This document shows positions 1 through 5,262 of a stretch of 8,378 nt of DNA, piece after piece. The stretch's first letter is position 1, and every line of letters begins with the position of its first letter. Made by a program: the position numbers and the translations under genes. Location: positions 1 to 8,378 of the forward strand of contig JAPPEF010000106.1 in NCBI GenBank assembly GCA_028875335.1, in the 5' to 3' direction. The stretch is from Gemmatimonadota bacterium (GTDB taxonomy: Bacteria; Latescibacterota; UBA2968; UBA8231). The notes below the pieces were generated by a model. It did no database searches, was not told the origin of the DNA, and saw nothing but the letters and a program-made list of their open reading frames with translations.

Positions 1-384
1 AACTGCTTCGGGGTTGGCTACCAAGATCCAGCTAGGTAGCCACGGATGAATTTGGCCGACCCAATCGTTTTCTGGAGTGGCGTAGTAGAAGGTGCCCGTA
101 ATCATGGGCATGAGCAGGCCATTGACGCCTTTGGTGGGAATGGCCGCAGCCACCATCATCATGGTGAAGATGGTAATCAGCTCGCCCCGTTGGAGAGCCC
201 AGCCGCGCCGACACCAGCCCAAGACTAGATGCAGGGTCAGTAGCAGTACGAAAAACAGGAAAAATGCGATCGGGGTGGCCGAAGTCAGGGCCAGTGAAGT
301 GCCTTGGATTAGCTGGCGTCCGTAAGGTGCGCCAATGGCAATGACGGCGCACAGGACGCAGCCGATGAAGATGCCGCGCCCGGT
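1..384 (-). repeat. Directly oriented paralogous segment, copy in gene B
   Basis: This encodes residues 13-140 of paralog B and aligns gaplessly at the protein level with 6769-7152. Nucleotide blocks such as acgcctttggtggg are shared exactly. Because the two copies have the same orientation they form diverged direct repeats flanking the intervening genes. Paralog B may extend the similarity beyond the left edge. Confidence 0.75.
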
Positions 385-420
385 CACGTGGGCAGCAAGG
401 GGCGGTTGCGAACGCGACAT
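1..420 (-). CDS. DUF6785-type polytopic membrane protein, paralog B (3'-truncated by window edge)
   Basis: The minus-strand frame starting at ATG 420 is open for 140 codons to the window edge, so the C-terminal three quarters of the protein are missing. Residues 13-140 align without a gap to residues 30-157 of the 658-aa protein encoded at 5263-7239, with about 90 of 128 positions identical by hand count. Shared blocks include LALTSATP, FFLFFVLLLTLHL, GELITIFTMM and AAIPTKGV, followed by a YYATPEN motif typical of DUF6785-type proteins. Three hydrophobic segments are visible, around residues 14-34, 42-67 and 79-113. ATG 420 is the first usable start because the frame is open upstream but has no ATG, GTG or TTG there. 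It lacks a clear Shine-Dalgarno sequence. The gene follows the glycosyltransferase gene after 89 nt. The family is probably a transporter-like membrane protein of unknown substrate. Identity as a paralog is firm; function is not known. Confidence 0.88.
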   Translation of the reverse strand, partial: MSRSQPPLAAHVTGRGIFIGCVLCAVIAIGAPYGRQLIQGTSLALTSATPIAFFLFFVLLLTLHLVLGWCRRGWALQRGELITIFTMMMVAAAIPTKGVNGLLMPMITGTFYYATPENDWVGQIHPWLPSWILVANPEAV

Positions 421-509
421 GGGCTGATTGGGATGGTGTAGAGGATGTTGGGCAATTCGTTGCGGATAGGCTACTAAGTTCTCCGCTAGATGCCAAATGC
501 CGAGAGTGT
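421..509. other. 89-nt intergenic gap with no visible regulatory site
   Basis: This is the longest gap in the window, between the glycosyltransferase stop and the ATG of paralog B. I see no inverted repeat followed by a T-run on the minus strand, so no intrinsic terminator, and no convincing -35/-10 pair. A GGAG appears on the minus strand at 481-484, about 60 nt before ATG 420, with no in-frame start codon after it. The gap probably belongs to the same transcript, but a weak internal promoter cannot be excluded by eye. Confidence 0.4.
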
Positions 510-2039
510 TTACGGCTGGCGGAACTCTGGTTTTAGCTCGTAAAAGTTGAGATACTGCCCGGGGGCAAGCTGGACCGAGCGGGGCCGGTAGCGTTTGAAA
601 ATCAGTTCGGTGGCAAACAGGTCCTGTTCCCGCGCCCAGATGTGGGGATTGTCGTAGGGAATAAAGGGCCGCTTGCGGGGATCGCGAGGCTGCTCGGTGA
701 CGTCGACATTGCCCAGCAGGAGGTACGTGGGTCGGCGGCGGAGGATGTACTGGCCGTCGTGCTTTTCGTGCCCGGCCCAGCCCCGGCCTAGGCCCGACAG
801 GTTTCGTCGGGCAATGTGTCGGTCGGTCAGGCCAAGCATATCGCGCACTTCGAGCTTGGAGTAATATGCCACCGCGCCGATGGGCACGACGGCAATGCTA
901 GCCCCTGCTGGCGCACTGGCGGCAAACCACTGGCCCACCTGGGTCCAACGGGGGATTTCCACCTGTTGTTGAAATTGGTACGCGCTGTAGTGCGACTTGA
1001 GGCGCGGCGGCGACCAGTGCGTATAGGCCCAAGCGCAGCCCAGCACTACCGCCAAGGCCACTCCACTTTTGCGGGTCGCCAAAAACGAGGGCTGCGCCAA
1101 GTCGGAGACACAGGCTGCGGCCAAGGCCGCAAACAGGGGCAGGGGGGCCAGCGCAAAGCGATACATGGGGAGGCCGTCTCCGCCCAACCACGCGACAGCC
1201 AGCCAGAAGAGCAACCAGCCGACGGCCACCAAGCGCATCCCGGCTGTGCGGCGCAACAAAGAGAAAATCGCCAGTCCGACCAGCAGCAGTAGGCCCTCGT
1301 GATCGGCGGCGTAGTCGCGCAGATAGTCCAGCCCGCGCTGTATTTGGGTCCAGCCTCCCCCGGTTTTGGCATAGTATGTATTGGGCAGCCAGTCCCCGTA
1401 GTACCAGCGGCGGAACCCTAAGAAAAGGGCGTACGGGCCGCCGCTAACAAGGAGCCACGGCAGCCACGAGCGCTTGGCCCGCAAGAGTTGGTAGCCGCCT
1501 AAAACAAGTAAGACCAGCAGACCCTCTGGCCGGGCTAGGGCGGCGGCGGCAGTCAAACTAGCCGAGGCCCAGTAGCTCCCGGCCAAGGCAGTAGCAAAAG
1601 CAGCGGCAATTAGGCCGACAAAGAGCGCAGTCTCCATACCCGAGGTGGCCCAACAGGCAAAAGAGCCGTTAAAGGCCAGCAAGGCCGGAGCGATCAGGGC
1701 GGTCAGCGGAGCGGCTCCGCACTGGCGAGCTAGCCAATAAGTGATCGGGAGCGTCAGAATCGAACAGAGCAAGCCGAGGGCGCGGGCGGCTTCTAGCAGG
1801 TCAAAACCGCAGGCACCAAACCCGGCCAAAAGCAGGACCCACAGTGGGCTGGTAAAGCCCTCGACGCGTTCTCCCGGGTTGAAAACCAGCCCGTGTCCGG
1901 CGAGCAGGTTGGCCGCGTAGCGCAAGCTGATAAAGGCGTCGTCGGAGACAAAATTGTAGCGCAGAACGTGGAGGACATGTAGTGCGATCAGAGCGACCAA
2001 TGTCCCAGCAATGAGGCGGTTGATAGGGAGCTGGAGCAC
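510..2039 (-). CDS. GT-C type integral membrane glycosyltransferase (509 aa)
   Basis: This is a polytopic inner-membrane glycosyltransferase, which in this fold normally uses a polyprenyl-phosphate sugar donor and transfers on the outer face of the membrane. The first transmembrane helix (residues 8-26) is followed by the acidic motif SDDAFISLRYAANLL at 32-46, whose Asp pair (D33, D34) sits where GT-C enzymes carry their catalytic acid. GLVFNPGERVEGFTSPLW at 50-67 follows. Further family marks are SGMET at 133-137, ARPEG at 169-173 and YYGDWLPNTYYAK at 213-225. Roughly ten hydrophobic helices extend to about residue 350. A soluble C-terminal domain (about 360-509) has YYSKLEVRDMLGLTD and probably lies outside the cytoplasm. 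The motifs resemble AftB/ZomB-like actinobacterial enzymes and many unnamed homologues; donor and acceptor cannot be told from sequence. GTG 2039 is chosen because GGGAG stands 6 nt upstream and the preceding stop is only 3 nt away. Confidence 0.85.
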   Translation of the reverse strand: MLQLPINRLIAGTLVALIALHVLHVLRYNFVSDDAFISLRYAANLLAGHGLVFNPGERVEGFTSPLWVLLLAGFGACGFDLLEAARALGLLCSILTLPITYWLARQCGAAPLTALIAPALLAFNGSFACWATSGMETALFVGLIAAAFATALAGSYWASASLTAAAALARPEGLLVLLVLGGYQLLRAKRSWLPWLLVSGGPYALFLGFRRWYYGDWLPNTYYAKTGGGWTQIQRGLDYLRDYAADHEGLLLLVGLAIFSLLRRTAGMRLVAVGWLLFWLAVAWLGGDGLPMYRFALAPLPLFAALAAACVSDLAQPSFLATRKSGVALAVVLGCAWAYTHWSPPRLKSHYSAYQFQQQVEIPRWTQVGQWFAASAPAGASIAVVPIGAVAYYSKLEVRDMLGLTDRHIARRNLSGLGRGWAGHEKHDGQYILRRRPTYLLLGNVDVTEQPRDPRKRPFIPYDNPHIWAREQDLFATELIFKRYRPRSVQLAPGQYLNFYELKPEFRQP

Positions 2040-2042
2040 GGC

Positions 2043-2438
2043 TTACTCCCAATGGGCAAACGGGTTGGCACAGGGGAGTTCGTAGGGGTCGTAGTAGGCG
2101 CGGTAGCCGACGGTCTTCGCCTCGTTGGCTCCATGCCAAAAGAAATCGCTCGACAGCAAAAACTGCTGGCCGAGCCACGCCTCAGCCTGGGCGTCGCCGG
2201 CACTGGCCCGGCGCAAAAGCGCGTGCTGGTCTCGCGCCAGCAGGTCTTGCGCGAAGCGGGCCAAGCCGTCCTCGTCTATCCGTAGGTAGGGTAATAGGCG
2301 GCGTACGGTCGTCGCGGTTTGCTCAGTCCAAGGATCGTCGAGTCGGCGTGGGCGGTAAAACCACCGTCCTAGGCCGATACCCAGCGACAGGGCAGCTACG
2401 GCTCCCAAGAAGGCACGGCGTTTGTTCCAGATCGCCAT
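2043..2438 (-). CDS. Small Tat-type subunit of a GMC dehydrogenase (gluconate 2-dehydrogenase subunit 3-like, 131 aa)
   Basis: The N-terminus, NKRRAFLGAVAALSLGIGLG (5-24), fits a twin-arginine signal or anchor: R7-R8-x-F10-L11 followed by a hydrophobic stretch. No clear AxA cleavage site follows, so the protein may stay anchored. The rest is mainly helical and soluble, with FLLSSDFF at 93-100 and a C-terminal YYDPYELPCANPFAHW (115-130) containing one cysteine, C123. In FAD-dependent glucose, gluconate and sorbitol dehydrogenases a small gamma subunit of this kind carries the Tat signal and exports the flavoprotein by hitch-hiking. The adjacent GMC protein has no signal of its own, which fits that role. 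The gene begins 5 nt after the GMC stop and ends 3 nt before the glycosyltransferase. ATG 2438 is preferred over a possible GTG at 2471, which would overlap the GMC gene; the Tat motif falls right after the ATG. At 131 aa it is shorter than typical subunit 3 proteins. The family call is by motif and context only. Confidence 0.75.
   Translation of the reverse strand: MAIWNKRRAFLGAVAALSLGIGLGRWFYRPRRLDDPWTEQTATTVRRLLPYLRIDEDGLARFAQDLLARDQHALLRRASAGDAQAEAWLGQQFLLSSDFFWHGANEAKTVGYRAYYDPYELPCANPFAHWE
2046..2050 (-). promoter_or_regulatory. Ribosome binding site for the GTG-started glycosyltransferase gene
   Basis: On the minus strand GGGAG lies 6 nt before GTG 2039, inside the last codons of the small-subunit gene whose TAA is at 2043-2045. 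It decides the GTG start and implies translational coupling between the two genes. Confidence 0.6.
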
Positions 2439-2443
2439 AGTCC

Positions 2444-3868
2444 CTACGCAAGCAGGTGATGGGCTGCCCACAGGGACAGGGCCGACAGGGTGAGGGTCGG
2501 GTTGACCGGCGAACTGGTTGGGAAGGCTCCACCGCCCAAGACTAGTAAGTTGCGGACTTGGTGGTGGATCAGGCCGCGGTCAACAATACTGTGGCGCGGG
2601 TCGGTGCCCATCGGCGTGGTGCCCAATATGTGGTTCTCGGTGGGGGAGGGCCGCGGGTCGAAGTCGATTTTTTCTACTGGCAGGGGACGCAGAAGCTCGG
2701 GTAGGGCCTCCGCGAGCGCGTCAATGCCGCGCTGGGCGTACTCCGAGTGGTGCCGGTACACAGTTTCGGGCTGAGCAGGGTCGCCAGCAGCAATGCGGAC
2801 GTGGTTGTGTGGCGCGGGTAAGTCCTCAAAGAGGAATTTGAGTACTAGCCGCTGCCGCCACTTGCCCCGTTCCAAGCGCAGAGTGGGCACGTTCCACGAT
2901 TCAATCAGACAGCCGGCCCGCTGCGCTCGGTGTGGTCCGTCGTACAACATGTACCCGTGCCCAGTGATGCTGGTGCTGCCTTGGAAGTTCGCGACTCCGT
3001 CGAGGTCTATGGTCGCGGTGACGGCGACTTGCTCGTGGAGGAATTTGCCCAAGAGTGGGTGAGACAAGCCCGAGCGCAGCAGAATGTGCGGATTGAACAA
3101 GGCATTGGCCCCCAAGACCACCAACTGGCCCTGCGCTTGGACTTCGGCACCGTCTTTTATGTAGCGGACGCCTCGAGCCGTGCGACCGGTGGTTTCTACG
3201 CTCTGGACCGCGGCCTCCAGCACCAACGTAACGCGAGGGTCGGCGTAGAGATGGCCCATTTCGTTGAGGACCGTGAACTTGGCGTCTATGGGACACAAGT
3301 GGCACACCCCGCTGGCGCAACAGGCGGGCCGCTGGGCCGTGGCCAAACGAGCCCGGGCCGTGGGCTGGTGAAAAAAGAGCTCTGGATAGGCTTTTTTAAG
3401 TAGCTGATCGGGTCGGGAAAAGCGGTGAGGTGGCTGGGGATAGGGCCGACTGCGGGGTTGGGGGGACCCATCGGCCGGCCCGGAGACGGCCATAAGCGCT
3501 TCGGCTTGGCAGTAGAATTCCTCCAACTCGTCGTAGCTGAGGGGCCAGTCAGTGCCTATCCCATAGGTGGATTGCAAGGCAAAGTCACTGGGCATCATGC
3601 GCGGCGTCACCGCCCACCAGCAGTTGGAGCCTCCGCCCAAGGCTGGCGTGTAGAACCACTGTTTGCGGCGATGGCGGTTGACAAAGGTGGTTTGGGGTGG
3701 TGTGCTGGCCGGTCGGCGGTGGCGCAGTTGCCAAGCATGGGTGTCGCGACGGCCTCGCTCTAAGACCAAGATTCGGGCGTCGGCCCGGCACCGGGCCAGA
3801 TAGACCGAGAGAAAGAACGAAGAGGCAAAGCCGGTGCCCACGACAATGAGGTCGTAGTCTTGGTCCAT
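2444..3868 (-). CDS. GMC-family FAD-dependent oxidoreductase with predicted Fe-S cysteines (474 aa)
   Basis: This is a flavoprotein dehydrogenase of the glucose-methanol-choline family, oxidising an alcohol, sugar or similar substrate that cannot be named from sequence. The N-terminal Rossmann motif is VVGTGFAS (9-16), with an acidic strand end at LVLERG (34-39). The second FAD-contact motif is GGGSNCWW (78-85). At the C-terminus H413 in ENHILGTTPMG and N456 in NPTLTLSAL occupy the positions of the GMC catalytic His-Asn pair, next to the FAD motif LLVLGGGAFPTSS (441-453). A cysteine cluster, C183-C184-x4-C189-x2-C192, precedes the PIDAK motif and resembles the 3Fe-4S site of bacterial FAD-GDH catalytic subunits. 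No signal peptide is visible, so export with the small Tat subunit encoded next is likely. ATG 3868 has AGGA 7 nt upstream, overlapping the previous gene's stop. Length is at the short end for the membrane-complex GMC group (usually about 530-600 aa). Confidence 0.92.
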   Translation of the reverse strand: MDQDYDLIVVGTGFASSFFLSVYLARCRADARILVLERGRRDTHAWQLRHRRPASTPPQTTFVNRHRRKQWFYTPALGGGSNCWWAVTPRMMPSDFALQSTYGIGTDWPLSYDELEEFYCQAEALMAVSGPADGSPQPRSRPYPQPPHRFSRPDQLLKKAYPELFFHQPTARARLATAQRPACCASGVCHLCPIDAKFTVLNEMGHLYADPRVTLVLEAAVQSVETTGRTARGVRYIKDGAEVQAQGQLVVLGANALFNPHILLRSGLSHPLLGKFLHEQVAVTATIDLDGVANFQGSTSITGHGYMLYDGPHRAQRAGCLIESWNVPTLRLERGKWRQRLVLKFLFEDLPAPHNHVRIAAGDPAQPETVYRHHSEYAQRGIDALAEALPELLRPLPVEKIDFDPRPSPTENHILGTTPMGTDPRHSIVDRGLIHHQVRNLLVLGGGAFPTSSPVNPTLTLSALSLWAAHHLLA

Positions 3869-3875
3869 GCGTTGG

Positions 3876-3879
3876 TCCT
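3876..3879 (-). promoter_or_regulatory. Ribosome binding site of the GMC gene overlapping the upstream stop codon
   Basis: Minus-strand AGGA lies 7 nt before ATG 3868 and shares bases with the TAG (3878-3880) of the HTTM-like gene, indicating coupled translation. Confidence 0.5.
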
Positions 3880-5230
3880 AGTGGAAACAGGGCTGCTGGC
3901 CGCTGGGAGCCACTGGGCGGAAGTAGAGCAATTTGCGCAGCGGCCACGGGATTGGCTGCCGTAGCTGCGCGTCTGGGGAGGCACTGGAGCCGGAGTGCCG
4001 CTCATAGGTAAGCGAGGTATTGGGATGTTGCTGAAGCAAGGCGCGCACCTCAAAGAAGGGCAACATTAGTTTGCGCCGCGCCAGACTGGCCAAGAAGCCG
4101 GACGAAGAGTCCTTTATTTCTACCAGATCCTGCTGGAAACCAAACACTTGTACCCCAGCCGGTACCAGCAAGTGATTGCTCTGCCCCCCTTCGGTGCGCA
4201 GGTTGGAATACATGGCAAACGCCGTCTCGGTCTTGAGCCCCAAGTAGGGACTACACCCGTTGAGGCCGGTTAGCAGAGGCACTAGCAGCACAGGCCAAGG
4301 CCGGCACGAGAATGCGGGCCGCATCGGAGGCGCTTTGGGCAGGATGACGAAAAGGAGAATCAGGCCGGCGCTGTACAGCCCCCACAAGGGAAGCACCAAC
4401 TCGGCCGGTGCGGCAATTAGATTGTTCAGTGCGACCAAAAGTCCCAACCCCACAACTACCGCGCCGACAGCGAGGAAACTCTTACCGGAAAAAGGCATGT
4501 CGCCCCACCGCGCCGACTCAAAAAGACGTCGGCTTGGCCAGCCCGTGTCGAGGCGCGGGGAAGCAAACAAAAACAGCAAGGCAAAAATCATGGAGGAGAA
4601 ATTGTAAAATTCGCTTATGGGATTAAAGCCGACCGCCCCGTGGAAGAGGAGACCGAGTAAGATACCGGCATAGCGAGTAGGAGCCCAGCACAGCAGGAGC
4701 GGAATGGCCGCTTCGACGGCTAGGGTGAGGTAGATGGGGACCGCTCCTGCCAAGGCGAAGGGAAGCGACTGGAGTTGGGCCGCGTAGAAGTGGACCGCAC
4801 AGCTTGTCTGGGGATTGAGGAAGTCGGCGTTGAGTTTGTGAAAGACGGCGAAGAAGTAGAGGATGATCAGTTCGAGCCGGACGATGGGGACAAAGCTCCG
4901 GTACAAGGCCCCTGGCTCCACGGCGAACGTGCGCCCGGCCCACGCCTGCCGGGCGTAGGCTTGGAGGAGCGTCAGATTCACCAGCCCGGTGAAGAGCCAG
5001 TGATTGGAGATAAAAGGAGCCGTCGTCCAGCTTTCGCACATCTGTAGGACTGCCAGCAATACGAGGCGGTGTGGTTCGGACGGTCGGTGGAGCAGAAAGA
5101 GTGCGGCGGCAGCGAGTAGGGTACTGAGCAACGGAGCCGGCCACGGGTCTTTGGCAACAAGGTGAAAAAGCGTTGCCAAGCCCCAGAGGACGCAGAAGGT
5201 CGAGTACGTCTTTTGCTCGCTGGTCGGCAT
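3878..5230 (-). CDS. HTTM-like (vitamin K-dependent gamma-carboxylase-like) membrane protein (450 aa)
   Basis: This is a polytopic membrane protein with about ten hydrophobic segments in residues 12-325, then a soluble C-terminal tail of about 120 residues. The segment LELIILYFFAVFHKLNADF (119-137) resembles the helix of vitamin K gamma-carboxylase (GGCX) that bears its active-site lysine; K132 in HKLNADF would match that lysine. The tail holds AFAMYSNLRTEGGQSNHLL (337-355) and FGFQQDLVEIKDSS (363-376), seen to my recollection in unnamed HTTM-type proteins. True carboxylation activity is unlikely to be inferable, since most bacterial HTTM proteins have unknown function. The gene lies 32 nt after paralog A and 9 nt before the GMC gene. 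The frame stays open far upstream to 5749, but that part is antisense-like shadow of paralog A. ATG 5230 lacks a clear Shine-Dalgarno. A TTG at 5266, overlapping the upstream TGA, would add 12 residues and is a possible alternative. Confidence 0.78.
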   Translation of the reverse strand: MPTSEQKTYSTFCVLWGLATLFHLVAKDPWPAPLLSTLLAAAALFLLHRPSEPHRLVLLAVLQMCESWTTAPFISNHWLFTGLVNLTLLQAYARQAWAGRTFAVEPGALYRSFVPIVRLELIILYFFAVFHKLNADFLNPQTSCAVHFYAAQLQSLPFALAGAVPIYLTLAVEAAIPLLLCWAPTRYAGILLGLLFHGAVGFNPISEFYNFSSMIFALLFLFASPRLDTGWPSRRLFESARWGDMPFSGKSFLAVGAVVVGLGLLVALNNLIAAPAELVLPLWGLYSAGLILLFVILPKAPPMRPAFSCRPWPVLLVPLLTGLNGCSPYLGLKTETAFAMYSNLRTEGGQSNHLLVPAGVQVFGFQQDLVEIKDSSSGFLASLARRKLMLPFFEVRALLQQHPNTSLTYERHSGSSASPDAQLRQPIPWPLRKLLYFRPVAPSGQQPCFH

Positions 5231-5262
5231 AGCGGCATTAAGATAGAGAATCCGATCGGCGC

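Noticed and set aside
46..228. Plus-strand frame with a run of four histidines, looking like a metal-binding peptide
   Set aside because: The histidine run is the antisense of the ATG-ATG-ATG (Met-rich) codons in the conserved membrane helix of paralog B.
32..496. 154-codon minus-strand reading frame starting at TTG 496
   Set aside because: It is the wrong frame: its codons overlap paralog B, whose true frame from ATG 420 matches the 658-aa protein, and the same kind of shadow appears at 6782-7150 over paralog A.
421..509. Possible intrinsic terminator between the glycosyltransferase and paralog B
   Set aside because: No stable GC-rich inverted repeat followed by a T-run was found on the minus strand.
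816..1292. 158-codon plus-strand reading frame
   Set aside because: It lies wholly opposite the glycosyltransferase gene, has low-complexity Gln/Gly/Arg-rich composition typical of GC-rich antisense frames, and shows no family motif.
2930..3403. 157-codon plus-strand reading frame
   Set aside because: It is opposite the GMC gene, whose motifs are strong, and the encoded peptide shows no recognisable domain.
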